The notes under the pieces are model-generated. The model searched no databases, was not told the origin of the DNA, and saw nothing but the letters and a program-made list of their open reading frames with translations. Shown piece by piece: positions 16,696-26,465 of a stretch of 35,992 bases of DNA. Position 1 is the stretch's first letter, and each line of letters opens with the position of its first letter. Both the position numbers and the translations under genes were made by a program. Source of the stretch: Verrucomicrobiota bacterium (GTDB taxonomy: Bacteria > Verrucomicrobiota > Verrucomicrobiia > Limisphaerales > CAIMTB01); the NCBI GenBank assembly GCA_963205105.1, contig CAUJJW010000200.1:1-35992 (forward strand), written 5' to 3'.

Positions 16696-18027
16696 TCAGG
16701 CCCCCGCCGCGATCGCCGACAACACCGCGAACACCACGTTCGGATTGGTCACGTCGCTGTGATCCTTCACGAATGGATCCGCCCGCAGGTTGTAGAGCTG
16801 CCCGTTTTCGAACGCATACGCCTGCCCCGCCGGATGCATCGCGATCGGAACCGCTTCCGGGGTCTTTTGGGCCCCGTTGCGGCCAATCCCGCCATAGGGC
16901 GAATTCTCATCGCCCAGACCCGAGGCCGTCTGGCCGGCGAGCAGGGACGCCATCGGATACGCCACGCCCACCGCCTTGTCATTGGGTGTGCAGGTCACCA
17001 CCACCGGGCCCACCACCACCTTGCCAGCAAAGACGGGCCGAAACGCACCGGAATGACGTTTCCCGTTCCAGTCCGGCGACAGCCCATAGTGCGAGAACGC
17101 CGCCTGCAACAGGCTCAGCGACGACACTTGGATGCCGCCTGCCGAGGCGGTCGCCACCACCAGACGCCCGCCAAAGCTGTGCCCCACCAGATGCAACCGC
17201 AGCGCGGGGCGTCTGCCCTGGAGGCCCCGCAACAGGGGATTCAATCCGCCCACACCCACCTTCCCCGCCCGTTCCTTCATCTGATAGTACGTCGTGAAGT
17301 TCAGCACGTTTCGCGCCCCGGAAAGCGCCCCGCTCACGAAATCCATCAGACCCGCCGCACCCCCTTCGTTGATGCCGATCCCGATCCCCGCCGCCCCACC
17401 TTCGTCCTGGGAGGGAGTCGTGGACACGAACGACACCGGCTGGGACATCCGTTCAAACAGATCCGCCGCATCCATCGAGCGAAACGAATCCGCGCCATCC
17501 TCGGCGTCTGCGGCAGGATGGGCGGTCCCCGAAACCAGCTTCCTCGCTTCCTCAGCGAACTCACGGCACGCGGACGCGCTGTCTTCCAGCTTCGGAACCA
17601 GACGCTTCAGCCGCTCGATCCGCGCCACTTCATCCGCCGCATCAAACGCGCCCACCAGGGACTCCAGCTTCTCGATCAGATCCGAGGACGGCACCGTTCC
17701 GGCGATTCCGGCGGCTCCGCTGGGGATCAGTTCCTTGTCCGCGAATTTTTTCGAGGGCCACAGAACCCCGAGGACCGCGAAGCGCCGCGAACCAAGCCCT
17801 GGCGGCGCGTCCTTGCCGATGGCGAGGTCCGCGTTGGTGAGAAAAGCTTCGTACAACGACTCGGCCTCGGCGGAATCGTTGTTCCACCCATGGGAGATCA
17901 CCAGGAGGTCGGTGGTTCCCGCGGTGGCCAAATGCTTCTCCAAGGCCTGAACCTCGGCGGGTTGGAACACCTGGCCCGCCTTGTTGAACTGAACGGGGAA
18001 GTAGGGGAATCGCTGGATCGTTTTCAT
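16696..18027 (-). CDS. Alpha/beta hydrolase (lipase/esterase-like) linked to subtilase
   Basis: A 443-residue protein. The early strand LLVISHGWNNDS supplies the oxyanion-type HGW motif, and GHSFGG contains the nucleophile S284 of an alpha/beta hydrolase. Between them lies an insertion of about 200 residues, Ala/Glu-rich and with a Gly-rich patch (AAGIGIGINEGGAAG). HSGAFRPVFAG and later PNDKAVGVAYP may hold the acidic residue, and SDVTNPNVVFAVL at the end resembles the region of the catalytic His (HSDV). It has no signal peptide. The start ATG 18027 begins MKTIQRFPYFPVQF; a longer frame from 18072 would overlap the subtilase stop. It follows the subtilase by 37 nt, so the pair is almost surely co-transcribed. 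Substrate unknown. Confidence 0.75.
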   Translation of the reverse strand: MKTIQRFPYFPVQFNKAGQVFQPAEVQALEKHLATAGTTDLLVISHGWNNDSAEAESLYEAFLTNADLAIGKDAPPGLGSRRFAVLGVLWPSKKFADKELIPSGAAGIAGTVPSSDLIEKLESLVGAFDAADEVARIERLKRLVPKLEDSASACREFAEEARKLVSGTAHPAADAEDGADSFRSMDAADLFERMSQPVSFVSTTPSQDEGGAAGIGIGINEGGAAGLMDFVSGALSGARNVLNFTTYYQMKERAGKVGVGGLNPLLRGLQGRRPALRLHLVGHSFGGRLVVATASAGGIQVSSLSLLQAAFSHYGLSPDWNGKRHSGAFRPVFAGKVVVGPVVVTCTPNDKAVGVAYPMASLLAGQTASGLGDENSPYGGIGRNGAQKTPEAVPIAMHPAGQAYAFENGQLYNLRADPFVKDHSDVTNPNVVFAVLSAIAAGA

Positions 18028-18064
18028 GCTGGGTCTGGTTCCTTCGGATGGCTGCACGCTCACC

Positions 18065-19798
18065 TCACACAAACTGAATCGCCCGCATCAGGTCGACCAG
18101 TCCGCGTCCTTGAAAACTAGGTTCGCGGCCCAGGTCGGTCGCGGTCTTCATGAAGATCTCCTTCACCCGCTCCGGTTGTCCGATGAACTCACGTTTGACG
18201 GAGAGAAAGGCCGCGACGCACCCCGAGACATGCGGCGCCGCCATGCTGGTGCCGGTGTATTCCGCGTAGTTGGGTTCCACGCTGCCATCGCCCAGCTTCA
18301 CCTTGAGATCACCCCGGATCTTGCCGGTCGCACAGGAAAGGACCTTTTCCCCCGGCGCGAGCAGGTCCGGCTTCATCCGGCCGTCGCCGGTGGGCCCTTT
18401 GGCGGAGAAATACGAAACACCATACACATGCGGCATGGTCCGGTGGGTCGATCCGACGGTGATCGCGAGTTGGGCATTTCCGGGATCGTTGATGGTTAGA
18501 GCCATGCCGGCCTTCCGTGCCCCCAGCGCATCGGTGGACAACGTGCCGTAACCCGTGTTCCCCGCCGCCACCACCACCGCCACCCCGGACCGAACCAGCC
18601 GGTCCACCTCGACGCACAACTGGCTCTGGCCGCAGGCGAACCATTCCGGATCGAAGGGGTACCCCACCGAAAGGTTCACTCCATGAATGCGGATGCGACG
18701 TCCGTAAGCGTTGATTTCCTGAATGTGCGACAACGCGGCGATGATGTTGCTCACGTGGCCTCGGCCATTGCCGTCCAGCACCCGAAGGCTCACCAACTTG
18801 GTGAACGGCGCCATGCCCGAGATCGAGCGCAACCGCACCCGCTCCAGCGAAACCTCCTTGCCGCCTTCCGCACTGTCCGCTCTCAAAGCCCGCTGGTACG
18901 CGATGATGCGTTCGTTCATCGGTTCCGAATCCCGGCCTTCGGAGGAGGTCGAAGCCGGAGACGGCACAGGTTCCGGTTCGGGCATTTCCCCGGCGATGAT
19001 CCCCGCCACATGGGTGCCATGCCCGAAGTCGTCGACCAGCGGCGTGGTGGCGCCCGTGAAATCCCGATGCCAGGCCTCCACATCGCCCATCAGATTCCGC
19101 CGGCGTTCGAAGTGCGGATGCTCCTTCGCGATACCCGAGTCCACCACCGCCCACACCACTTCGGTGCCGGCCGCCTTGAACGCCGCCCGCGCCGCATCGG
19201 CTTTAACCGTCGAGATGGACCCGAAAATCAGCGGGAACACCTCGAAATCCTCCCAGATCTGATAAATCGCCCGCGGGGCCGGGGTCGTGTCGGGCCAGGA
19301 TTCCGCCACTTCCTTCTTCGCGAACCTGCCCTTCGCCAGGGCCTGATTGCTCAGGGTGTCCAGATAAACCAACTCACGCAGCACCTCCCCCGTGATGGTG
19401 GCAAACACATACTGGGTCTGGTCCCGGTTCTTGTCCGAATCCAGCTTGGCCCGCGCCTCCGCAGCACCCCGTCGTTTCAGCAGCTCGCCCAGCACCGCCA
19501 GGATCCACTCGCGCGCCGCCTTGCGGCCCCGCGGGAAATCCAGATGCGCGTCCACAATCACTTCGAAGTCGGTTGGCGGCTGGCTGGCGGCGTTGAAGTC
19601 CAGGTTGAGTTTGTCGAGCAATGGCAGCGCCACCACGCTCTTACTCAGGGTCCGCTGGATGCGCTCCCGATTCTCTCGCTCCGTCACCCCGGCACGCCGT
19701 TCACGCGCCTCCTTCGGGCCCGAGGTCGAAGATCTACGCTTGGCGCCACCCGCGCCCTTCTTCGGTCCACCGTCGCTGCTCGTGCCCTCCTTCGCCAT
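18065..19798 (-). CDS. Cytoplasmic subtilisin-like (S8) serine protease
   Basis: A 577-residue S8 peptidase with the full catalytic triad: D220 in VVDSG, H260 in HGTHVAG and S518 in GTSMAAPH. VAAGN near the oxyanion region is present too. There is no signal peptide; the N-terminus is Lys/Ser/Gly-rich and then a domain of about 180 residues precedes the protease domain, with DFEVIVDAHLDFPRGRKAAREWI resembling an inhibitor or propeptide-like fold. An insertion follows the His motif (GEMPEPEPVPSPASTSSEGR). Absence of export signals suggests intracellular action, perhaps on a conditional trigger. It is followed 37 nt later by the alpha/beta hydrolase gene. The start begins MAKEGTSSDG; no strong ribosome site is obvious. 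Confidence 0.88.
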   Translation of the reverse strand: MAKEGTSSDGGPKKGAGGAKRRSSTSGPKEARERRAGVTERENRERIQRTLSKSVVALPLLDKLNLDFNAASQPPTDFEVIVDAHLDFPRGRKAAREWILAVLGELLKRRGAAEARAKLDSDKNRDQTQYVFATITGEVLRELVYLDTLSNQALAKGRFAKKEVAESWPDTTPAPRAIYQIWEDFEVFPLIFGSISTVKADAARAAFKAAGTEVVWAVVDSGIAKEHPHFERRRNLMGDVEAWHRDFTGATTPLVDDFGHGTHVAGIIAGEMPEPEPVPSPASTSSEGRDSEPMNERIIAYQRALRADSAEGGKEVSLERVRLRSISGMAPFTKLVSLRVLDGNGRGHVSNIIAALSHIQEINAYGRRIRIHGVNLSVGYPFDPEWFACGQSQLCVEVDRLVRSGVAVVVAAGNTGYGTLSTDALGARKAGMALTINDPGNAQLAITVGSTHRTMPHVYGVSYFSAKGPTGDGRMKPDLLAPGEKVLSCATGKIRGDLKVKLGDGSVEPNYAEYTGTSMAAPHVSGCVAAFLSVKREFIGQPERVKEIFMKTATDLGREPSFQGRGLVDLMRAIQFV

Positions 19799-19920
19799 AG
19801 GTCACCTCGTCATTCAAAATGCAACCCGCCGTCGGAGTGGCCCTGGGCGGAGTGTCGGCCAACCCATCCCATGCGGGTTCCTCCAACGCGAGCAGAAACA
19901 CGGCCCACCGCCCCGCCCAC

Positions 19921-21285
19921 TCACTCCGCGAGGCAGTACAACCACCGTTCCCCGCGCAGATACAGTTCCCGGTCGATCAGGGCCGCCGACGCGCTGAAGG
20001 AGTCCTCCAGTCGGTTCACCGCCACGATCGCGTTCTCCCGATCATGCCGGACCACCACCGTGGACCCATCCCGGCCCGTCACGTAAATCCGTCCCGCCGC
20101 ACCCACCGGGGAGGAGAAGATCATGTCGCCGATGCCCTCCAATCGCAGCGCTTCCCCACGGGGCTTGCCCGTGGTCGGCTCGACGCGGGAGAGGATGTTC
20201 TGCAGGTGCCGGAGGAAATACAGCGTGTCGTCGTAGAGCAGCGGCGAGGACACATACGGGGTCATTCGATTCAGCCGCCACGCCACCCGGTCGGTCGAGG
20301 TGATGTCACCCGCCGCGCCATCCAGACGGACTCCGAACATCGCCTGCCGATAGTAGCTGTTCCCGGCAAACACCATGCCGTGCCCGTACACCGGCGACGA
20401 CACCACGTTGTCGGTCAGACCCGCGCATTCCCAAAGCACCTTGCCGCTCGCGATGTCGTACCCGCGCACCCGCCGGGTGGCGCTGACCACCAACTGGGGT
20501 TTCCCGGCGTGCTCGACCACGATCGGCGTGGACCACGAGGTCTTCTCGTCCCGTGCCGCCCGCCAGCGCTCCGCGCCCGTGCGCTTGTCGAAGGCAGCCA
20601 CGAAAGAGTCTCCCTCGTGATCCCACACCACAAACACCGTGTCGCGATACACCACCGGGGAACTGCCCTCGCCATGGGCATGCAGAGTGTCCATCCGACC
20701 CAGGTCCTTCTGCCACTTCAACGCACCATCCAAACCCAGCGCATAGAGACCACGAGACCCGAAGTGGGCGTACAACAGTTCCCCATCGGTCGTCGGGGAA
20801 TTGGAGGCCAGGCTGCCCGTCTCGTGTCCTCCTTCGTGGGGGAAGTCTTCCTTCAGAACCTTCTGCCAGGCGATCCGGCCATCCAGTCGACGCACCGCCA
20901 ACACCACAAACTGGTGCCGATGGGTCACCGGCACGTTGTCATGGGTCCCCGTGGCGCGGTCGTAGACCGGCTTCTGGCGCTCTCCGATCGGAATCGCCGT
21001 CGCCAGAAAGACGTGGTCGCCATAGGCGATGGGCGACGAGTGCGCCTTGCCAGGAATGGCAATCTTCCAACGCACATGCTGCGTCTCGCTCCACTCGGTC
21101 GGCGGGTCCGCGTGGGGCGCCACCCCAGTGGCCATCGGCCCGCGCCATTGCGCCCAGGAACGGGCCAGCCCCGGCTCGATCGCGGCCGCGACCGCTCCAG
21201 GGGTTTCCGTTGCGGGCGATGCCGCAAGCGCCTGCCCCGCCATGCCCAACGCCAAAGCCAACGATCGAAGCAGCGGGGAGTTCAT
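19921..21285 (-). CDS. Secreted PQQ-like beta-propeller protein
   Basis: A 454-residue protein with a signal peptide (MNSPLLRSLALALGMAGQALA) and a beta-propeller of PQQ/BamB type. Repeats carry the usual Gly-x-x-Trp pattern (GRIAWQKV, GALKWQKDL, GAERWRAAR, GKVLWECAG). The start of the mature part (WAQWRGPMATGVAP) is the standard opening of the large Planctomycete/Verrucomicrobium family of exported PQQ-like proteins. These lack clear PQQ-binding residues and their role, often beside sulfatases or dehydrogenases, is unknown. It is 122 nt upstream of the subtilase and is divergent from the cytochrome-dehydrogenase gene. Confidence 0.9.
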   Translation of the reverse strand: MNSPLLRSLALALGMAGQALAASPATETPGAVAAAIEPGLARSWAQWRGPMATGVAPHADPPTEWSETQHVRWKIAIPGKAHSSPIAYGDHVFLATAIPIGERQKPVYDRATGTHDNVPVTHRHQFVVLAVRRLDGRIAWQKVLKEDFPHEGGHETGSLASNSPTTDGELLYAHFGSRGLYALGLDGALKWQKDLGRMDTLHAHGEGSSPVVYRDTVFVVWDHEGDSFVAAFDKRTGAERWRAARDEKTSWSTPIVVEHAGKPQLVVSATRRVRGYDIASGKVLWECAGLTDNVVSSPVYGHGMVFAGNSYYRQAMFGVRLDGAAGDITSTDRVAWRLNRMTPYVSSPLLYDDTLYFLRHLQNILSRVEPTTGKPRGEALRLEGIGDMIFSSPVGAAGRIYVTGRDGSTVVVRHDRENAIVAVNRLEDSFSASAALIDRELYLRGERWLYCLAE

Positions 21286-21309
21286 GCGATAGGCGGCATG
21301 AATAGCCCC

Positions 21310-21337
21310 GTTCCCAGGCTTTCGCGAGCCCGGGAAC
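21310..21337. promoter_or_regulatory. Hairpin in divergent intergenic region
   Basis: GTTCCCAGGCT and AGCCCGGGAAC are inverted with one mismatch around a 6-nt loop TTCGCG. The gap between the divergent PQQ-protein and dehydrogenase genes is 121 nt, and the hairpin lies about 25 nt upstream of the PQQ-protein start. No T-tract follows, so it is not a typical terminator; it may be an operator or leader structure. Confidence 0.3.
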
Positions 21338-21406
21338 GTCGCCCACGATTCCGGACGGCGAACCGTTTCTTGAGTTGGGCGGGTTCGACGTCACGATGCA
21401 GCACGC

Positions 21407-24400
21407 ATGAAGTCGCCGGTTCCGCCACGCGCCGCTCAGTTCGCATTCACTGGACCACGACCACGACCCCCGCTGGGTCAGCGGTTCGCGACCGGCTTCC
21501 TGCATGCCCTGCTCGCCGCCGCCGCACCCGGTGCCTTCCTTCCCGCGGCCGCCGCCACGCCTCCCGCCTACCCCCTCGCGACACCGGAGTCGTACGAACT
21601 CCACCCGGACTTGGAGTTGTCCCTGTTCGCCTCCGAGCCCGACGTCGTCGACCCCGTTTCATTGGCCTTCGATGAACTCGGTCGGGCCTACGTGGTCGAG
21701 ATGCGCGATTATCCGTATGGCTTCGGACCAGATCGCAAACCCGGCGGCACCGTTCGACTGCTGGAAGACACGAATGGCGACGGGCGGGCCGACCGCAGCT
21801 CGCTCTTTGCCGAGGGCCTGAGTTATCCGACGTCGGTCATCGCCTGGAACGGCGGGATTCTCGTCATGGCGCCGCCGGAGGTCGTGTTCCTCAAGGACAC
21901 CGACGGGGACGGTCGGGCCGACCAGCGTGAAGCGATCGTGAGCGGCATTCGACTGGGCATCACCGACAGCAACGCCAACGGCCTGCGGTGGGCGCTGGAC
22001 AACTGGATCCACGCCGTGAACGGCGGCAACGGCGGGCCGGCTCGTCTTCCCCAATCGGGGAAAGACGCCGTCGAACTCGGGGATCGCGACTTCCGCTTCC
22101 AGCCGGCCAGCGGCCTGCTGGATCGAACCGCCCACACCGGCGGTGGATTCGGTTTGGTGTTCGACGATTGGGGACGGAGTTACACGCCGCACAACGTCAA
22201 TCACATGCAGCAACGGGTCGCCGACGCCGATGTCTTCCAGCGGTTCCCCGGGCTGCCTCCCTTCGAGACCACCCACAGCATCTCGGACCACGGCGACATG
22301 GCCCGCATCTACGCGATCTCCACCGCCGTCACCCGCCCCAATCACCCGGAGCAAGCCGGCTATTTCTCTTCGTCCGGCAGCATGGGCTATCTCGGCCATC
22401 GCGGCTGGCCCGGGGATCTGCCCGGTTCGGTGTTCGTCTGCGACGTCGTCGGAAATCTGGTGCATCGCGATGTGCTGAGTTCCGACGGCCCGATTCAGAA
22501 GGCGTCGCGACCGGCCACCGAACAAACCCGGGAATTCTTCGCCAGCCGTGACCCGAACTTCCGCCCTACCGGCGTGGAACTGGGCCCGGACGGCGCCCTC
22601 TACCTGCTCGACATGCAACGCGATGTCATCGAGCACCCCGATTACATCCCCAGGAACCGGCTCGAAAAACTCGATCTCCGGGCGGGGCAAGACCGTGGCC
22701 GCATCTACCGCATCGCACCCAAGGGCTGGTCGAAGGCCCGGGAACTGCCCGGAAAGGCAACCCCCCAGGAACTCGTGCGCCTCCTGGCGGCGACCAACCA
22801 ATGGACCCGGCTCACCGCCCAGCGGCTGATCGTCACCCGCCAGGACACCTCCGTCGTCGCCGAGCTCGAACGCCTCGCCAAAGGCCGGGATGCCCTGGGC
22901 CGTCTGCATGCGCTGTGGACCTTGAGCGGACTCGACGCGCTCGCGAAGGAACTCCTCCTGCAAACGCTGAACGATCCGGTTCCCGAACTCCGCGCCAACG
23001 CCATCCAGATTGCCCAGGAACACTTTCCATTCTCCGGCTCCTTGCAGAAGGCCGTGCTCGATCGCATCACCGACGACCACGTATTCGTCCGGTTCTCCGC
23101 GCTTCTCGCGGTGGGCGCCTTTCGCAATCCCCCCGTCTGGCCGCCGTTCTCGTCGATCCTGACCACGTATTGGAAGGACCGGGATTTCCCCTGGATACGC
23201 CGCGCCGCGCTATCCGCCATAGTCCGCGACACCGATCTTTCGGCGGCCATTCAGCATCTGATCGCCCAACCCGGCTTCTCCGGCGCCTCCGACTCCGGCG
23301 CGATCAGCGCCATGCGCGAACTCGCGGACTATGTCGGAGCCCGCGCCGGGGGGGCGAACGGGTTTCCCTGGCTGTCGGTGCTTCAGAAAGCCCTCCCAAC
23401 CTCCACCGTTTCCACGCCCGTCCGCATCGCGTTTCTGGAGGGCCTCGCCGCAGGCCTGGATCGCGCCGGACATCGTCCCTGGCTTCCCGAGGAAGGGGTC
23501 GCCGTCCTGCGTTCGGCGATGGATGCCTCCCGACCGGCCGAACTCGCCGCCGCCTGGCGCCTGGCGCGGATCCTCCGAATCCCCGATGCCGAGTCGCAGC
23601 GGGAAGCGCTGATCGCCGCGGCAACGACCGCCCGCGACCCCTCGGCAGGATTGCCCCAGCGTGTGGCAGCCATCGGTCTGCTCGATCTCGCCGAACTCAG
23701 CGTCTCCGCACCCATCCTTTTGGGGCTGCTCGATGGACGGGAACCTCTCGCGCTTCAGCAGGCCGCACTCGAGCTGATTCGAAAACATCGTGAACCCGCG
23801 GTCGGCGAAGGCCTCATCCGCGCCTGGTCCGGCCTTTCACCGACGTTGCGCGCGCCCGTGGTCAACCTTCTGGTCTATCGGTCGGCCTTCCACCCGCCGC
23901 TGCTGGCCGCCCTGGAGGCAGGCACGATTCAGCTTGGCGAATTGAACCTCGATCTCGAACACCGCCGACAGTTGCTGCGCAAATCGGCACCCGACATCCG
24001 AGAACGCGCCGCCAAGTTCATGACCGACGACGAGTACTCCAATCGCAAAACCGCCATCGACGACTGGCTCGGAAAACTCCCCGCCACCGGCGTCGGTTCC
24101 CGAGGCCGTCCCATCTTCGAACGCGTGTGTGCCCAATGTCATCGGGTCGGCACCCTCGGTTTTCAGGTTGGCCCGGACCTCACCGGCGTCAGCCATCGCA
24201 GCGTGGAAGATCTGCTCTCCAACATTCTGGACCCCAACATGGCCATCAACCCCGCCTACGTGGCGTGGTCGGCGGAGCTACAGGACGGCGAGAGTGAAAC
24301 CGGGATCCTGATCGCTGAGAATGCCGAAGCCATCACCTTGATCCAGGCGGGGGAACGGCGGGTGTCGATCCCGCGCTCCCGCCTGACCCGTCTCAAGTCC

Positions 24401-24502
24401 GAAGGCAAATCGCTCATGCCGGACGGGCTCGAAGCGGGCCTTAGCCCGGCGGACCTCCGGGACCTGATCGCCTTCCTCCAGGAACCCCCCACCCAGCCAT
24501 GA
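21407..24502 (+). CDS. PVC-type membrane-bound dehydrogenase with C-terminal cytochrome c domain
   Basis: A 1031-residue exported protein. After a long signal region (first about 50 residues) come the PVC 'putative membrane-bound dehydrogenase' propeller (YELHPDLELSLFASEPDVVDPVSLAFDE, DTNGDGRADR, DTDGDGRADQR), then a HEAT-like helical middle part (about 460-850). The C-terminal 130 residues are the heme-binding domain with C908-x2-C911-H912 and the downstream segment VGPDLTGVSHRSVEDLLSNIL. The family is confined largely to Planctomycetes and Verrucomicrobia and thought to oxidise sugars, passing electrons to the attached cytochrome. The DxDxDG-like repeats probably bind calcium. Its stop overlaps the next gene by 4 nt. 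The N-terminus may start later; no better ATG is seen. Confidence 0.92.
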   Translation: MKSPVPPRAAQFAFTGPRPRPPLGQRFATGFLHALLAAAAPGAFLPAAAATPPAYPLATPESYELHPDLELSLFASEPDVVDPVSLAFDELGRAYVVEMRDYPYGFGPDRKPGGTVRLLEDTNGDGRADRSSLFAEGLSYPTSVIAWNGGILVMAPPEVVFLKDTDGDGRADQREAIVSGIRLGITDSNANGLRWALDNWIHAVNGGNGGPARLPQSGKDAVELGDRDFRFQPASGLLDRTAHTGGGFGLVFDDWGRSYTPHNVNHMQQRVADADVFQRFPGLPPFETTHSISDHGDMARIYAISTAVTRPNHPEQAGYFSSSGSMGYLGHRGWPGDLPGSVFVCDVVGNLVHRDVLSSDGPIQKASRPATEQTREFFASRDPNFRPTGVELGPDGALYLLDMQRDVIEHPDYIPRNRLEKLDLRAGQDRGRIYRIAPKGWSKARELPGKATPQELVRLLAATNQWTRLTAQRLIVTRQDTSVVAELERLAKGRDALGRLHALWTLSGLDALAKELLLQTLNDPVPELRANAIQIAQEHFPFSGSLQKAVLDRITDDHVFVRFSALLAVGAFRNPPVWPPFSSILTTYWKDRDFPWIRRAALSAIVRDTDLSAAIQHLIAQPGFSGASDSGAISAMRELADYVGARAGGANGFPWLSVLQKALPTSTVSTPVRIAFLEGLAAGLDRAGHRPWLPEEGVAVLRSAMDASRPAELAAAWRLARILRIPDAESQREALIAAATTARDPSAGLPQRVAAIGLLDLAELSVSAPILLGLLDGREPLALQQAALELIRKHREPAVGEGLIRAWSGLSPTLRAPVVNLLVYRSAFHPPLLAALEAGTIQLGELNLDLEHRRQLLRKSAPDIRERAAKFMTDDEYSNRKTAIDDWLGKLPATGVGSRGRPIFERVCAQCHRVGTLGFQVGPDLTGVSHRSVEDLLSNILDPNMAINPAYVAWSAELQDGESETGILIAENAEAITLIQAGERRVSIPRSRLTRLKSEGKSLMPDGLEAGLSPADLRDLIAFLQEPPTQP

Positions 24503-26031
24503 AACCAACCTCTCGGATTCCGCGCGCGCGACTCGCCACACTGTTCCTCGTTCTCTCGGGAATGCTGCTGGCCCGGTCGGGCGTCGCCGAGGAACGCGAA
24601 CGGGACTGGTTCAAGCTCGTTTCCCCCAACTTCCAGCTCTACGGCAACGGCCGGCAAAACGATGCCAAACATCTGCTGCGCGAACTCGAAACGTTCCGGC
24701 ATGTGGCGTCCCGGTTCCTGGGCCTGACCAACGTCCAGCGACGTCCCGCCCTGGTCTATTTCTTCAAGGACGACGACTCCTTCAAACCGTTCAAGCCCCG
24801 CTACAACGATCGTCCCGCCACCATCAGCGGGTTCCATACCGAGGACCCGATGGATTACCTGCTCGCTCTCAGCAAGCAGACCCGGGAATCGGCCACCATG
24901 CATGTGCTCTTCCACGAGTACACGCACCTGCTCACTTCCCGCCAGTTCCGCGACGCTCCCATCTGGCTCCACGAGGGCGTGGCCGAGGTGTTCGCCACCT
25001 TCGAGGAACGGGACGACCGGTTTAACATCGGCGTGGCCATGACCAACCACGCCTACTTCCTCCAGCGCCAGCCACCCCTGCCCGTGCGGGCGTTGCTCTC
25101 GGTGACCCGCGATTCCCGCGACTACAACGAACAGGCAAAGGCAGGCCCTTTCTACGCCTCGTCCTGGTTGCTCGCCCACCACCTGCTCTTCGCCCGACGC
25201 GGTTTTGAATCCAATACCGTGGCCCGCTACGCCGCCGCCTGTTCCACCACCACCAACCAGCTTCTCGCCTTCCAACAAGGCTTCGGCGTGTCCGCCCTCG
25301 ATCTCGACACTGCTCTCAAGGATTACGTCCGCGGCGGTTCCTACACCATCGTACGACAGACCTACGCCAACCTCGCCGAAGCCCAAACCCGCGCCGTTCC
25401 CCTGTCCCCCGGCGAATGGGACTACGCCATGGGCCGCATCCTCCAAATGACCCGGCAGGAGGAACCCGCCCAGGCCCGATTGCTCGCCGCCAGCACCCGA
25501 GCCCCGCTCGACCCACGCCCCTTCGAGGCGCTCGCTCTCCAGGCCTGGCGCCGCAACGACCGCGCCGCCGTCCGGCTCTATTCCGAACAAGCCATCACCA
25601 ACCTCTCCCAAAGCGCCTTCCTCCATTTCCTCTCCGCTGAAGCCTGGTACCAGGACCTCATGCGGAACCGGGTCGAGTCAGGCACCGATTTCGTGCCCTC
25701 CGACCTTGAAGTCGGCCGCAAACGTTGCGAACGGGCGCTGCACTTGGATCCCTGGCTGGCCCAGGCCCATCACCTCATGGCCGTTTACGTGCTAGCCGCC
25801 AACCCCCGCGCCCCAGCGCTCGCCTCCGTCCACGTTCAACGCGCCCTCCGTTACGATCCCCAATTCAAACCCGCCATCCTCACCTCCGCGTCCCTCGCCG
25901 CCGCCCAAGGCCAATTCGTTCAGGCCCGACAAATCCTCGCCTCCCTGTTAGCCGGCCCGCTGCCGGACGATTTGCGCCGCGCCGCCCGCCAGATCGCCGA
26001 CGAAGTCGAACGCCGCGCCGGCAAGCGATGA
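24499..26031 (+). CDS. Secreted HExxH metallopeptidase-like protein (DUF1570-like) with TPR-like helices
   Basis: A 510-residue protein with a signal peptide (MKPTSRIPRARLATLFLVLSGMLLARSGVA). The zinc motif HEYTH at residues 139-143 is followed by WLHEGVAE, with E159 or E163 as third ligand, a gluzincin-like arrangement typical of DUF1570 and related peptidase-like families of Planctomycetes. The domain begins around FKLVSPNFQLYGNG, also family-like. Residues about 310-510 are helical repeats, TPR/Sel1-like (ALHLDPWLAQAHHLMAVYVLAAN). Translation is coupled to the dehydrogenase by an ATGA overlap (24499-24502), so the products probably act in the same exported pathway. Activity is inferred only from the motif. 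Confidence 0.85.
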   Translation: MKPTSRIPRARLATLFLVLSGMLLARSGVAEERERDWFKLVSPNFQLYGNGRQNDAKHLLRELETFRHVASRFLGLTNVQRRPALVYFFKDDDSFKPFKPRYNDRPATISGFHTEDPMDYLLALSKQTRESATMHVLFHEYTHLLTSRQFRDAPIWLHEGVAEVFATFEERDDRFNIGVAMTNHAYFLQRQPPLPVRALLSVTRDSRDYNEQAKAGPFYASSWLLAHHLLFARRGFESNTVARYAAACSTTTNQLLAFQQGFGVSALDLDTALKDYVRGGSYTIVRQTYANLAEAQTRAVPLSPGEWDYAMGRILQMTRQEEPAQARLLAASTRAPLDPRPFEALALQAWRRNDRAAVRLYSEQAITNLSQSAFLHFLSAEAWYQDLMRNRVESGTDFVPSDLEVGRKRCERALHLDPWLAQAHHLMAVYVLAANPRAPALASVHVQRALRYDPQFKPAILTSASLAAAQGQFVQARQILASLLAGPLPDDLRRAARQIADEVERRAGKR

Positions 26032-26068
26032 GATTCACATGAACCGCAACTGGGGAGTCGGGAAGAGT

Positions 26069-26412
26069 GGGCGTCCTCGCAGCGGCGGGCGTCTCGCCCC
26101 CCGGGAATCCCCGGTTCAAGGGCCGTGAGCGGGTCGATTTCGAACAGGGCACTTCCCATGAACCTTCCCTTGCAAGCCATCACGAGGGTTGAACCAGGCT
26201 CCCTCACCCCGGCCCTCTCCCGGAGGGAGAGGGTGTCGGGCCCCCACCCGTCGCAACACGCCCCATCCGCATCCGTGCGAGCCGTCTCAACTCGTTCCAG
26301 CCACGACTGGCTCAACCTTTCGAAACCCGCGGAGAATGTTCTCCTTCTCCCTCCGGGAGAAGGCCGGGATGAGGGCCGCTCGCTCCAATCCTCGCGTCCC
26401 GGTTCGTGGTCC
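26069..26412 (+). repeat. Composite repeat: R1 copy B followed by R2 copy B
   Basis: The gap 26032-26465 has no gene and is almost wholly repeat. R1 copy B (26069-26155) has the GGGCGTCTCGCCCCCC hairpin and CCGGTTCAAGGGCCGTGAGC. R2 copy B (26158-26412) matches the 13.4 kb copy, with inverted ends at 26201-26223 and 26353-26375. R1 and R2 therefore adjoin here; the 13.4 kb R2 copy has a weak trace of R1's end before it. After it, CAATTNTCNGGAAAACG-like sequence resembles 27655-27670, so the repeat may extend past 26440. Confidence 0.8.
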
Positions 26413-26465
26413 CCTTAGGTAACCAATTGTCAGGAAAACGTACTTTCCTTGACCCCCACTTCCCC

